Below, piece after piece: positions 34,619-47,439 of a DNA stretch of 64,000 nucleotides. The notes under the pieces are model-generated. The model saw only the letters and a program-made list of their open reading frames with translations, had not been told where the DNA came from and searched no databases. This DNA comes from Paragordius varius. Taxonomy: Eukaryota > Nematomorpha. Within the stretch, counting starts at the first letter, position 1; each line of letters starts with the position of its first letter. The stretch lies in assembly GCA_964247055.1 (NCBI GenBank), contig OZ176051.1, positions 8,494,001 through 8,558,000 on the forward strand, in the 5' to 3' direction. A program made the position numbers and the translations under genes.

Positions 34619-35676
34619 TCTATATATTTATAAAAATGGAAAATGCTGGCTTTGTGATATGGTACAGGAAAACCGGTAGACCCAATCAAATCCAAATATC
34701 GAAAAAATATAATCATTAATAAATGTCCCGACAATAGCTTCGCCCTTTTTTTGAAATAGGCCCCCAGTTCGGGCCCAACCCGTATTAAAAAACGGGTTTT
34801 TTGAAAACCGAAGTCTACAAAATCGTGTTTTTGAGACAATTTTCCGGAGAACGTGTTGGACCATTCAATTTCAAATATGATTTTTGTTTACTTATTTTCG
34901 ATTGCGCCGAACATAGTCGAGTCACTTTTTTAATTTAGGCCCTCTTTTTACCCGCTCCCCCCGTAAAATGCCACCTTTTTCAAAAAACAAAGTCCACAAA
35001 AATATTTTTTTAAATCTATTTTTCGACCAAGGTATGACACCGTAAAAATTCAATATGGATTCCACGTATTCCCTGTTAAAAGGCAAAAATTTTCGCCAAG
35101 CGTTTCTTTGATGATAGCTGCTGGGTAAGGAGCTACCCGCGAAAAACTGATTTCTCATGTAACTTTGTGATCTGTTTCCTGAAAACCGGTGAACCCATTC
35201 AAATTCAAATATCGAAAAAATATAATCATTAATGAAAGCCCCGACAATAGCTTCGCCCTTTTTTGGAATTAGGTCCCCAGTTCGGGCCCACCCCGTGTGA
35301 AAAATGGGTTAAGTAAATTTTTGGAGAACGTGTTCCACCATTCAGTTTCAAATATGATTTTTGTTTACTTATTTTTGATCGCGCAGAACATAGTCGACTC
35401 ACTTTTTTGATTTAGGCCCTCTTTTTACCCGCTACCCCCGTAAAATGCCATTTTTTTCAAAAAAAACAAAGTCCACAAAAATAATTTTTTCATTGTATTT
35501 TTTTGCCCACGGCATGAGACTGTAAAAATTCGAGAAAGATTTTTCGTATTCCCTGTGAAAAGGCAAAAATTTTAGTCAAGCGTTTCTTTGATGATAGCTG
35601 CTGAGTAAGGAGTATCTATCATATGTATAGGTTGTTAAAAGATATATGGATATTAATACATTATTATTTATGGTAA
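34619..35676 (+). mobile_element. Helitron copy 5 of the array, 3'-truncated
   Basis: It begins directly after CTAG-TAA of copy 4. It has the same truncated layout as copy 3 and is almost identical to it from about 34,958 rightward. Confidence 0.85.
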
Positions 35677-36641
35677 TCTATATATTTATAAAAATGGAAA
35701 ATGCTGGCTTTGTGATCTGGTACAGGAAAACCGGTAGACCGATTCAAATCCAAACATTGAAAAAATATAATCATTAATGAATGCCCCGACAATAGCTTCG
35801 CCCTTTTTTGGAATTAGGCCCCCAGTTCGGGCCCACCCCGTGTGAAAAACGGGGTTTTTTTTTAAACAGAAGTCCACAAAAATCGTGTCTTTGAGACAAT
35901 TTTCCGGAGAACGTGTTGGACCATTCAATTTCAAATATGATTTTTATTTAGTTATTTTTGATTGCGCCAAACATAGTCGATCACTTTTTTGATTTAGGCC
36001 TTCCTTTTATCCGCTCCCCCCGTAAAATGCCATTTTTTTCAAAAAACAAAGTCCACAAAAATATTTTTTTAAATCTATTTTTCGACCAAGGTATGAGACC
36101 GTAAAAATTCAATATGGATTCCACGTATTCCCTGTTAAAAGGCAAAAACTTTAGTCAGGCGTTTCTTTGATGATAGCTGCTGGGTAAGGAGCTACCCGCT
36201 AAAAACTGATTCCCTTTGTAACTTTTGAGATCTGTTTCCGGAAAACCGGTAGATAAATTCAAATCCAAACTTCGAAAAAATATAATCATTAATGAATGCC
36301 CCGACAATAGCTTCACCCTTTTTTGGAATTAGGCCCCCAGTTCGGGCCCACCCTGTGTGAAAAACGGTTTTTTTTGAAAACAGAAGTCCACAAAAATCGT
36401 GTCTTCGAGACAATTTTCTGAATTTCAAATATGATTTTTGTTTACTTATTTTCGATTGCGCCGAACATATTCGTCTCGCTTTTTTGATTTAGGCCCTCTT
36501 TTTACCCGCTCCCCTCGTAAAATGCCATTTTTTTCAAAAAACAAAGTCCACAAAAATAATTTTTTAAATCTATTTTTCCCCCTCCCCCCAGAAGTCCGAA
36601 GGACTTCCACGGGCTGCGTAGCAGCACGAGATTTACGCTAG
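35677..36641 (+). mobile_element. Helitron copy 6 of the array, complete (965 bp)
   Basis: This is a near-exact duplicate of copy 4 at an offset of 2,026 bp, with only a few base differences near the poly-T tract at about 35,855. The 3' CTAG is at 36,638-36,641, followed by TAA and the next TC. Confidence 0.9.
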
Positions 36642-36644
36642 TAA

Positions 36645-37425
36645 TCTATATATTTATAAAAATGGAAAATGCTGGCTTTGTGATATGGTACAGGAAAACC
36701 GGTAGACCCAATCAAATCCAAATATCGAAAAAATATAATCATTAATAAATGTCCCGACAATAGCTTCGCCCTTTTTTTGAAATAGGCCCCCAGTTCGGGC
36801 CCAACCCGTATTAAAAAACGGGTTTTTTGAAAACCGAAGTCTACAAAATCGTGTTTTTGAGACAATTTTCCGGAGAACGTGTTGGACCATTCAATTTCAA
36901 ATATGATTTTTGTTTACTTATTTTCGATTGCGCCGAACATAGTCGAGTCACTTTTTTAATTTAGGCCCTCTTTTTACCCGCTCCCCCCGTAAAATGCCAT
37001 TTTACGCAAAAAACAAAGTCCACAAAAATAATTTTTTATAACGATTTTTGGCCCAAGGTATGAGACCGTAAAAATTCAATATGGATTCCACGTATTCCCT
37101 GTTAAAAGGCAAAAATTTTAGTCCACCGTTTATTTGATGATAGCTGCTGAGGAGCTACCCGCTAAAAACTGATTTTTCATATAACTTTGTGATCTGTTTC
37201 CGGAAAACCGGTGAACCCAATCAAATCCAAATATCGAAAAAATATAATCATTAATAAATGTCCCGACAATAGCTTCGCCCTTTTTTTGAAATAGTCCCCC
37301 AGTTCGGGCCCACCCCGTATGAAAAACGGGTTTTTATTGAAAACAGAAGTCTACAAAAATCGTGTTTTTGAGACAATTTTCCGGAGAACGTGTTGGACCA
37401 TTCAATTTCAAATATGATTTTGGTT
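36645..37425 (+). mobile_element. Helitron copy 7 of the array, truncated
   Basis: It has a 5' end and about one and a half internal units, then breaks off in an AT microsatellite at about 37,428. The first 350 bp match copy 5 and then diverge near 36,998, which marks the edge of the 2,026-bp duplication. Confidence 0.8.
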
Positions 37426-37427
37426 TA

Positions 37428-37455
37428 ATAAATATATATATATATATATATATAT
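37428..37455. repeat. AT dinucleotide microsatellite
   Basis: A (TA)n run lies at the right edge of the Helitron array. A second one is at 37,617-37,637, at the site where block B' carries a Helitron. Confidence 0.8.
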
Positions 37456-37464
37456 TTTCCATTA

Positions 37465-39406
37465 ATACGATGCCAGATAATATTATTATCTCAATTCGAA
37501 ATAGAGATTTCTTATTCGGAAATTTTGATTAAATATTTGGTAACATTATTTGAGCCCATCTTGTGGGTATAAAAACTCCTATATTAAACAATGTAGATAT
37601 ATCTTTTTTTCTTATCGGATATATATATATATATATTGGAGGTTTTGTAAAAAGTATCCGCATTCGCTTTGGCTTCTCACAAAATAATTTTTTTATATTA
37701 AATTTATATCATTTTTGTATGAGATATATTGGGTAATCATATATAGTAAAGATATGAGTTATCAAAGAGACATTTTCTAGTTTTAGTTCCTAATGTTTCT
37801 AGGTCTTTCAGAAAAATATAAAATCTCCATCGATAATATTTTGCGTATAGGATTAGTGTTTATATTTTAAAACTAAAATTTTGTTTCTCCCCAATTGTAC
37901 TTAATTAAATACCACCTATTGCAATAAATATGTCATTTTGAATTTTGGTTAATAGCCGGATAATTAAAATAACTTTTTTCTAATTTTTATTGCATATATC
38001 ATTTCGATATTCATTATCATGGAGATCTTAGCTATCAAATATCATTCTTAAACTTTAACTTTTGGTAATGATAGTATATGACGTCCTTATCTATACGATC
38101 GAAACCATGCCTGATTTCTGAGCAAGCAGAGATTTTAAATGGCTATGCAACGAACTTATAAGGAAAGACCATATCCAAAGTCTAAAACTAGACATAATTT
38201 GAAGGTGATATTATTTTGTTTTTTCCTACATATTAAAATTTGTATAAATGAATAATGAAAACCTCAAAAACATTGATTATACCTTTAAAGTTAAACATTT
38301 TGCGATGCAAACTGCTCTTAAAGGATAATTAAATTATAAATATTATATATATTTATCGCGCGTTGGCGGTATAAACTAAAATTATATTCTTCCATTTAAT
38401 CTATAATCTAGATATTTAATCATATATTTTAAAAATTTTATCATCTTTATAGCTTATATTTTGGGTGATAATAGTAAAAATTTTTTCATGAATCTTTTAT
38501 TTGATCTTTTGTTATAACACCAAAAAATATTTAATCGGAATGCCACATAATAATTTGTTAAAAAGGCGATATTATGATCACTGTTTCATATTTTACAACA
38601 AAGCAAAATATATAAAAATGTTTATAACTTTTTATTAATCTAACATATTATTTATTGATCAACAATCGTTTACATATTCTAATCATCGTTGTTTAAAAGA
38701 CTCTTTATATTATACGTACTCGTTCTAAATATAATCATTTCAAAACATTATATATTAGTATCCGTAAAATTCGTGGTAATGGTATATTTAGTTCGTGTGT
38801 GGGACAATACAATAACTAATGTAAGGTAATATTATTTATGTGTGACTCTTTTAAATTGTTGACACATCCGCTAATCCAAATATTGGGTCATATTAATTTT
38901 AAGTTCACTTACAGATGCTTTAAAAGGATATGCAAAATAATAATGTTTTTAAATGTATTCCGTTTCAAACTTTTAGTTTTTTAGATATAGTATGAATATA
39001 TATATATATATTCAAAATGAAAATTTACTTTTATTTGTAGTAATTTGTAATATATATATTAAATAAATGCGAAGTTACAAATTTGTCTAATATTTTCTAA
39101 CATACCGAATCATTATGAAATTTTCCGAAATGGATTTAATCAGTGTTGGGCAAAATTTGATATTTTATATCAAAGTAATGAAAAAAAGTATTTCTAGAAA
39201 CATACCTGTATGTCAAAACATAAACAAATTCATTTAAATATATAATATTGTATCTCTCTAAGTGGTTCATACAATCATTTAATCCATCTATATTTTATTT
39301 GTTCAATTGTAATGTATATAGATTTAATATTTGTAAAAAATATTTTATGTGGTTAAGCTAGGATGCAACGTTAGATACAAATAAATTAAACATAACAGAA
39401 ATTTAA
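37465..39406. repeat. Duplicated block B, copy 1
   Basis: This is collinear with 54,345-57,040 apart from the Helitron inserted there. Shared landmarks in order are AGATTTCTTATTCGGAAATT, AGTATCCGC, TTTCTAGGTCTT, CGATCGAAACCATGCCTGAT (in sections), TTATCGCGCGTTGGCGGTAT and ATGCCACAT. There is no open frame of note and the content is unknown. It runs straight into a minisatellite in both copies, with the same entry sequence ATGGATGAAATGGGAGGG. Confidence 0.8.
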
Positions 39407-39759
39407 AATGGATGAAATGGGAGGGCCAAAAGGGGAGTTGGATATGATAAAAAGGAAAATATAAAAAAATATAAAGTGGATATGAGTAAGGGTAAAACTT
39501 TAGAAACGAAAGGGAATAAGAAGAAGGAACTTTAGAAACAGATGAAGGGCTTAAGAAGGAGGAACTTTAAAACTGGATAGAAACGGAGGAAGGGAATAAG
39601 GAGAAGGAACTTTAGAACTGGATGAAGAGCTTAAGAAGTAGGAATTTTAGAAACGTATAAATGGATTTGAAGAAGGAACTGTAGAAACGGAGGAAGAACA
39701 GGATAAATAGGAACTTAAGAAACAGATGAAGGGAATAAGAAGGAGCAACTTCAGAACTG

Positions 39760-41800
39760 GATTAAGGGGATAAGAAGAAGGGTAAAATTTTAGAAACGGT
39801 TGAAGGGAATTAGAGAGGGAACTTTAAAAACGGATGGAGGGAATAAGAAGAAGGAACTTTAGAAACGAATGAAGGGATTAAGATGGGGGAACTTTAGAAG
39901 TGGATGAAGGGGATAAGAAGAAGTAACTTAACGGATGAAGGGGATAAGAAGAAGGAACTTTAGAAACGGATGAAGGGAATAAGAAGAAGGAACTTTATAA
40001 ACGAATGAAGGCAATAAGAAGTGGGAACTTTTAAAATTGAGGGAGTTTAAAGAGGAACTTTAGAAACAGATAAAGGGCTTAAGAAAGAGAAACCATAAAA
40101 GTAGATGAAGGGGATAAGAAGAAGGAACTTTAGAAACGGTCGAAGGGGAGGATTAAAAGGAACTCTAGAAACGGATGAAGGGAATGAGAACAAGGAACTT
40201 TAGAAACGGATGATGGGGATAAGAAGAAGGAACTTTAGAAACGGATGACGGGGAGGAACTTTAGAAACGGATGAAGGGGATGAAAAGAAGGGTAAAACCT
40301 TAGAAACGGATGAAGGAGATAAGAAGAAAGAACTTTGGAAACAGATGAAGGGGATAAGAAGAAGGAATTTAGAACTGGATTAAGGGGATAACAAGAAGGG
40401 TAAGAAAGAACTTTGGAAACGGACGAAGGGGATAAGAATGAGGAACTTTGTAACTGGATGAAGAGGATAAGAAGAAGGGTAAAACTCTAGAAACGGATGA
40501 AGGAAATGAGAAAAAGAAACTTTAAAAACGGATGAAAGACATAAGAATGAGAGCTTTGGAACTGGATTAAGGGAATAAGAAGAAAGAACTTTAGAAACGA
40601 ATGAAGGGGATAAGAAGAAGGAACTTTAGAAACGGATGAAAGACATAATAATGAGAGCTTTGGAACTGGATGAAGGGGATAAGAAGAAAGAACTTTATAA
40701 ACGGATGAAGGGGATAAGAAGAAGTAACTTTAGAAACGGATGAAGGGGATAAGAAGAAAGAACTCTATAAACGGATGAAGGGGATTAGAAGAAAGAACTT
40801 TAGAAACGGATGACGGGGATAAGAAGAAAGAACTTTATAAACGGATGACGGGGATAGAATGAGGAACTTTAGAAACGGATGAAGGGGATAAAAAGGTGGT
40901 TAAAACTCTAGAAACGGATGACGGGGATAGAATGAGGAACTTTAGAAACGGATGAAGGGGATAAGAAGAAGGAACTTTATAAACGGATGAAGGGTTTAAG
41001 AATAAGGAACTTTAGAAACGGATGAAGGGGATAAGAAGAAGTAACTTTAGAAACGGATGAAGGGGATAAGAAGAAACTCTATAAACGGATGAAGGGGATT
41101 AGAAGTAAGAACTTTAGAAACGGATGACGGGGATAGAATGAGGAACTTTAGAAACGGATGAAGGGGATAAGAAGAAAGAACTTTATAAACGGATGACGGG
41201 GATAGAATGAGTAACTTTAGAAACGGATGAAGGGGATAAGAAGAAGGAACTTTATAAACGGATGAAGGGGATAAGAATAAGGAACTTTAGAAACGAATGA
41301 AGGGGATAAGAAGAAGGAACTTTAGAAACGGATGACGGGGATAGAATGAGGAACTTTAGAAACGAATGAAGGGGATAAGAAGAAGGAACTTCAGAACTGG
41401 ATGAAGGGGATAAGAAGAAGGGTAAAATTTTAGAAACGGTTGAAGGGAATTAGAGAGGGAACTTTAAAAACGGATGGAGGGAATAAGAAGAAGGAACTTT
41501 AAAAACGAATGAAGGGATTAAGATGGGGGAACTTAAGAAGTGGATGAAGGGGATAAGAAAAGTAACTTAACGGATGAAGGGGATAAGAAGAAGGAACATT
41601 AGAAACGGATGAAGGGAATAAGAAGAAGGAACTTTAGAAACGAATGAAGGCAATAAGAAGAAGGAACTTTTGAAACCGAGGGAGTTTAAAGAGGAACTTT
41701 AGAAACAGATGAAGGGCTTAAGAAAGAGAAACCATAGAAGTAGATGAAGGGGATAAGAAGAAGGAACTTTAGAAACGGTCGAAGGGGAGGATAAAAAGGA
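39760..41800. repeat. Internal duplication within minisatellite array 1 (offset ~1.64 kb)
   Basis: The series of variant units at 39,780-40,150 (GGTAAAATTTTAGAAACGG, TTAAGATGGGGGAACTT, GTAACTTAACGG, AACCATAAAAGTAG) reappears in the same order at 41,420-41,790 with few differences. This shows block duplication, not single-unit turnover. Confidence 0.75.
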
Positions 41801-44333
41801 ACTCTAGAAACGGATGAAGGGAATGAGAACAAGACACTTTAGAAACGGATGAAGGGGATAAGAAGATGAAACTTTAGAAACGAATGAAGGGGATAAGAAT
41901 GAGGAACTTTGTAACTGGATGAAGAGGATAAGAAGAAGGGTAAAACTCTAGAAACGGATGAAGGAAATGAGAAAAAGGAACTTTAGAAACGGATGAAAGG
42001 CATAAGAATGAGGAGCTTTAAAACTGGATGAAGGGGATAAGAAGAAAGAACTTTAGAAACGGATGAAGGGGATAAGAAGAAGGAACTTTAGAAACGGATG
42101 AAGTAGATAAGAAGAAAGAACTCTATAAACGGATGAAGGGGATTAGAAGAAAGAACTTTAGAAACGGATGAAGGGGATAAGAAGAAGGAACTTTAGAAAC
42201 GGATGAAGGGGATAAGAAGAAAGAACTCTATAAACGGATGAAGGGGATTAGAAGAAAGAACTTTAGAAACGGATGACGGGGATAGAATGAGGAACTTGAG
42301 AAACGGATGAAGGGGATGAAAAGAACGAACTTTAGAAAGGGATGAAGGGAATAAGAAGAAGGAACTTTAGAAACGGATGAAGGGGATGAAAAGAAGGAAC
42401 TTTAGAAACGGATGAAGGGAATAAGAAGAAGGAAATTTAGAAACGGATGAAGGGCTTAAGAATGAGGAACTTTAGAACAGGATGAAGGGGATGGGAAGAA
42501 AGGTAAAACTTTGGAAACGAATGAATGGATATGAAGAAGAAACTTGAAATGGATGAAGGGAATAAGAAGAAGAAACTTGAAACGGTTGAAGGGGTTAAGA
42601 AGGAGGAACTTTAGAAACGGACCAAGAGCTTAAGAAAGAGCAACTTTAGAACTGGATCAAGGGCAAAGAAGGGTAAAACTTTAGAAACGGATGAAGGGTA
42701 GGAAAAAAAGAAACTTTATAAATGGATGAAGGGCTTAAGAAGGAGGAACTTGAGAACTGGATAGAAACGGATGAAGGGAATAAGAAGGAGGAACTTTAGA
42801 ACTGGATGAAGGGGATAAGAAGAAGGGTAAAACTTTAGAAACGGATGAATAAAGAAGGTACTTGAAACGGATGAAGGCGATGAGAAAAAGGAAATTTAGA
42901 AACAGATGGGATTAAAAAGGAGGAGCTCTAGAAGTTGATGAAGGGGATAAGAAGAAGGGTAAAAGTTTGAAAACGGATGTAGGGAATTAGAAGAAGGAAA
43001 ACGAGGAGAGGAGAAAAAGGAACTTTAGAAATGGATGAAGGGCTTAAGAAGGAGGAACATGAGAACTAGATGAAGGGGATAATAAATACCTTAGAAACGG
43101 ATGAAGGGAATATAAAGAAGAAACTCGAAACGGTTGAAGGGGATAAGAAGAACTTTAGAAGTGGATGAAGGGGATAAGAAGAAGGGAAAACTTTAGAAAC
43201 GGATGAAGGGCTTAAGAAGGAGCAACTTTGGTAATGGATAAAAACGGATGAAGGGAATAAGATGAAGGACCTTTAGAAACGGATGAAGGGTAGGAAAAAA
43301 AGAAATAGAAACGGATGATGGGATTAAGAAGGAGGAACTTGAGAACTGGATAGAATCGGATGAAGGAAATAAGAAGAAGAAACTTTAGAAACGGATGACG
43401 GGCTTAAGAAGGAGGAACTTTAGAACTGGATGAAGGGAATGAAAAGAAGGAACTTTAGAAACGGATGAAGGGGAAAAGAAATAGGAACTTTAGAAACGGA
43501 TGAAGGGCTTAAGAAGGAGGAATTTAGAACTGGAGGAAGAAGAAGGGTACTTTAGAAACGAATGAATATATATGAAGAAGGGTAAAACTTTAGAATAGGA
43601 TGAAGGGGATGGGAAGAAAGGTAATTAAAACTTTAGAAACGAATGAATCCATATGAAAAAGAAACTTGAAACGGATGAAGGGAATAAGAAGGAGGAACTT
43701 TAGAAACGGACCAAGAGCTTAAGAAAGAGCAACTTTAGAACTGGATAAAGGGCAAAGAAGGAAAAAACTTTAGAAACGGATGAATGGATATGATGAAGGG
43801 TCAAACTGTAATTACAGATAAAGAGAATAAGAAACGGATGAATAGATATGAAGAAGGAACTTTAGAAACCGTTGAAAAGAATAAGGAAAAGAAACTTGAA
43901 ACAGCTGAGGGGGAGGAGGAGAAGGAATTTTGAAAACGGAAGGGGGTGAGTAAAAGAAACTTTAGAAACGTATGAGGGGTTAAGAAGGAGGAACTTTAGA
44001 ACCGGATAGGGGATAAGAAGTGTCAAACTAAACGGATAAATGGATATGAAGAAGGAACTTGAAACGAATCAAGGGGAGGAGAAGAAGGATTTTTAGAAAC
44101 GGATGAAATGTATAAGAAGGAGGGCTTTAGAAACGGATGAATGAATATGAAGAAGGAACTTTAGAAACGGATGAAGGGCATAAGATGGAGGAGCTTTAGA
44201 ACTGGATGAAGGGGATAAGAAGAAGGGTAAAGCTTGAGAAACAGATGAATGGATCTGAAGAAGGATAAAACTGTAGAAACGGATGAAGGGGATATGAAGA
44301 ATGGTGGAACTATAGAAACGGATGAATTTAAAA

Positions 44334-44854
44334 CTTCGATTCAAATTGGGGTATCTAAATACCACAAACTATATTTAAGTTGATTTTTTTAAAAAACTAG
44401 TGAAAAAAACGGTTACAATTTAAATTTATGCTTCTATTCTAATAAAAATTATATAAATAAGCCAAAATATCTAAATAAAATTTAGTTTTGAAGAAAAAGT
44501 TTCATATCAAACTACTTGCTCCATTTATATTTTATAACATTTTTGCAAAATATCGTGTTTATTTTATTTTAAAGATAATTTAAAGCTATTTTTTCGAATT
44601 ACATCTAATATTGATAGAAACAGAAAAAGTGGTTTTTTTGTATTTTTCTTTAAATTTTCGTCAAACATTTAAGATAAATTTTAACTTTTGGGTTTTACCT
44701 TAAAAAACGAAAAGTATTTTTGAATTAATATTTTTTCATTGGCTCTTTAATGTTATATAAGTGCAAACATTTGCGATAGATTCAATTCCATCATTTCTGA
44801 AGTATTTAATTTTAAACAGACCTGGGTATCCAACTACCCCAATTTAAATCGAAG
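44334..44854. mobile_element. TIR element inserted in minisatellite array 1
   Basis: The 521-bp non-repeat insert has ~30-bp terminal inverted repeats: CTTCGATTCAAATTGGGGTA at the left, and at the right the inverse of CTTCGATTTAAATTGGGGTA. The AT-rich interior is non-coding, and minisatellite continues on both sides. The target duplication is not clear. It is probably a MITE. Confidence 0.75.
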
Positions 44855-46867
44855 GACTGAAATGAATGTGTTGTATCCAAGTGTTAATATGAAGAAAGGT
44901 GAAATAATAGAAACGGATGAATTCTATATGAAGAGGGGTAGAACTATAGAAACGGATAAAGGCTATATTAAGAAGGAATGTCATAGAAACGGATGAAAGA
45001 ATGAATAAGGGTGGAACATTAGAAACGGATTAATTCAATAGAAAAAGGAACAAAGGAAACGGATGAAGGCGATATGAAGAAGATGAAACTAACGGAGGAA
45101 ATGGTTATAAGGTAGGACGGAATTTAGAAACGGATGAATTGAATATGAAGAAGGAAATTATAGAAACGGATCACGAAGCTATGAAGAAGTGTGAAACTAT
45201 AGAAACAGATGAAGGGGATGCGAAGAAGGGTAGAACTATAGAAACGGATGAATTGGATATGAAGAAGGATGGAACATAAAAACCGATGAAGGGGATATGA
45301 AAAAGAACACACCATTAGAAACGGATGAAGAGAATATGAAGAAGGACGAAATATTACAAACGGATGAAGGGTGAATACTACAAATGAAGGGTATGTACAT
45401 GAAGAAGGGTGGAACTATAGAAACCGATGAAGGGAAGAAAGAAGGGTGGGGCATTAGAAACGGATGAAGGGGATATGTGGGTGGAACTAATAGAAACGGA
45501 TGAATTGAATATGAAGAAGGGTAAGCGGATGAAAGGGATGATGAAGTTGAAACATTAGAAACGGATGAATTGAATAGAAAAAAGGGGAGAAGCAACTGAT
45601 ATTAAGAGAGATGGAACTTAAGAAACAAATGAAGGGGCTTAAGAAGGTTCAAACTTTATAAACAGATGAAATAATTTTGAAGGTGGGTAGAGCGTTACAA
45701 ATAATTGAATGACGAAGAAGTGTTAAGGTTAAAAAATCCAAGTGTTTTCATGGAGGGTGGAACGTTTGAACCGGTTGAAGGAAAAATAATAAAAAATGAA
45801 AGTAAAGGAAAATCAGTTATGAAGAAGGACGGAACATGAAAAAGGGATGAAAATGATGTGAAGAAGAACGGGATAATTAGCGGATGAATGGAATATAAAG
45901 AAGAACGGAACATTAGAAACGGATGACGGGAATATAAAGAAAAACAAAACATTGAAAACTAATGAAGGGATATGAAGAAGGGTGGAACTACAGAAACTGA
46001 TGTACATGAAGAAGGGCGGAACCTTAGAAAGCGCTGAAGAGGATGAAGAAGGGTGGATACAAACGGATGAACGGGATATGAAAAAGGAACTTAGGAAACT
46101 GAAAGGAATATGAAGATGCATGAATCTAACGGATGAATTGGTTCTAAGCCAGAATGGAATTATAAATGAATTGGATACGACAAAGGGTGCTATAGAAACG
46201 GATGAATTGAAAATAACAAAAGGTGAAACTATAGAAACGGATGAAGGAAGAATAGTGTCTTTAGAAACTGTAGTCGGAATGTAGAAGGTTGGTACATTCG
46301 AAACGGATGAACTGAATATGGACGTAACATTAGAAACAGATAAAATGGATAAAAAGAATCAAACTTTAGAAACGGATGAATTGGATATGATAAAGAATGA
46401 AACTAATAGAAACGGACGAATTGGATGTGAAGAAGGGTAGGTTAGAAACGGATGTAAGTGTAGGAAGACGGGTGGAACCTAATAAACGGATGGAGGGGAT
46501 ATGAGGAAGGAGGATATAAAGAAGGCTTAAAACATGGAACAACTTAAGAAACGGATTTAATTGGATATGAAGAAGAGTGTAAAGAAACGGATAAAGGGAA
46601 TATATAGAGAGGTGAAACTATAGAAACGGATGAAATGGATGAAGAAGGGTGGAACATTCAAACTTGATGAAGGGGATATGAAAAGAAATTTAGGAAACGG
46701 AGGACTCTAGTTTGTGGATTAAAAGGCGGAAAATTAGTATACAGAGAGGCTTGACTTTACGATGAAAGAATAATATTGATGTCACGAGAAAAAGGTAAGG
46801 CTTTTGACAAATGAAGACATACAAAGAATGATGATGATAGAGATAAGTATAAAAGTTTAAATAAGGA

Positions 46868-47176
46868 TTGAAAAAATTAGTCGGCCAGGTTAAGAAAGAA
46901 AAGATAAATTTATTTTATGATGAGTTAAATAGTAAGCAAGGTTTAAACAAAGTGTATAAAGTTGCGCAGCAAAGGAAAAAACGCAGAATGGATTTGCCAG
47001 GTTATGCGACTGCGATAAAAGGAAAAGATGGAAACTTGCTGTGCGAAAATGTAGAAATATTAAAAAGATGGAAAGAGTACTTTGTGAGTTTAGATGAAGG
47101 GGTAGGCGAGATATTTTTGCCAAATACAGTAGAAGCTACTGATAGACCAATAGAAGCAATTACACAAAAGAAGTAG
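46868..47176 (+). pseudogene. LINE linker fragment upstream of RT
   Basis: The 102-codon frame contains the conserved pattern ...VYKVAQQRKKRRMDL... and ILKRWKEYF, normally found between endonuclease and RT in RTE-type LINEs. It stops at 47,174, and the protein sense continues in another frame. Confidence 0.75.
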
Positions 47177-47247
47177 AATCCAATTTGTTAGAAATGCCAA
47201 ACAACAAGGCTGTAGGATCGGAAGACATAAATATGAATTGTTAGAAA

Positions 47248-47439
47248 GTGCTTGGAAACGCTGGATTAAATTTTTTCGAGCGTGTGCTTAATAAAGTTGT
47301 TTCAACGTATGAAATCCCGGTTGGATGGGAGGAAAGTTTAAATGTGCCTTTATTTAAAGGAAAAGGTGATATAAATGAATGTTGTAACTATAGAGGGATA
47401 AAACTAATGTCGCACACCATGAATTGTTTGAAAAAATAA
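47248..47439 (+). pseudogene. LINE RT finger-region fragment
   Basis: The 63-codon frame contains VPLFKGKGDINECCNYRGIK, the N-terminal RT motif. It overlaps the next frame by 16 bases, indicating a frameshift at about 47,430. Confidence 0.75.

Larger units (their letters stand above)
30505..37425 (+). repeat. Head-to-tail array of seven non-autonomous Helitrons
   Basis: Seven 5' ends (TCTATATATTTATAAAAATGG) start at 30,505, 31,539, 32,593, 33,651, 34,619, 35,677 and 36,645, all in the same orientation and all preceded by A. Spacing is 1,034, 1,054, 1,058, 968, 1,058 and 968 bp. Two copies (33,651-34,615 and 35,677-36,641) keep the 3' hairpin and CTAG. Four end early at GTAAGGAG followed by ~60-75 bp of shared flank ending GGTAA. 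The last is cut at about 37,425 in an AT microsatellite. Each holds two internal ~515-bp direct repeats. There is no coding capacity for Rep/helicase. Confidence 0.85.
39407..46690. repeat. Purine-rich ~36-bp minisatellite array 1
   Basis: About 7.3 kb of imperfect tandem units of about 36 bp. A typical unit opens GAAACGGATGAAGGGGAT and closes AAGAAGGAACTTTAG. About 80 percent of the plus-strand bases are purines. Units vary (GGGATAAG, GGGCTTAAG, GGGAATAAG, AACTGGATGAA), and some are shorter or carry GGGTAAAACT. The array decays toward its right end (45-46.7 kb), where units are more divergent and T-richer. It is interrupted by a TIR element at 44,334-44,854. Minus-strand frames with FIRF/SSS patterns are artefacts of a period divisible by three. 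Confidence 0.95.

Noticed and set aside
45124-46121. Long Ser/Phe/Pro-rich frames on the minus strand
   Set aside because: They are products of the 36-bp minisatellite period, with no start context or conservation.
39407-46690. CRISPR-like regular repeat array
   Set aside because: The units are contiguous with no unique spacers, and the setting is eukaryotic with LINEs, Helitrons and introns.
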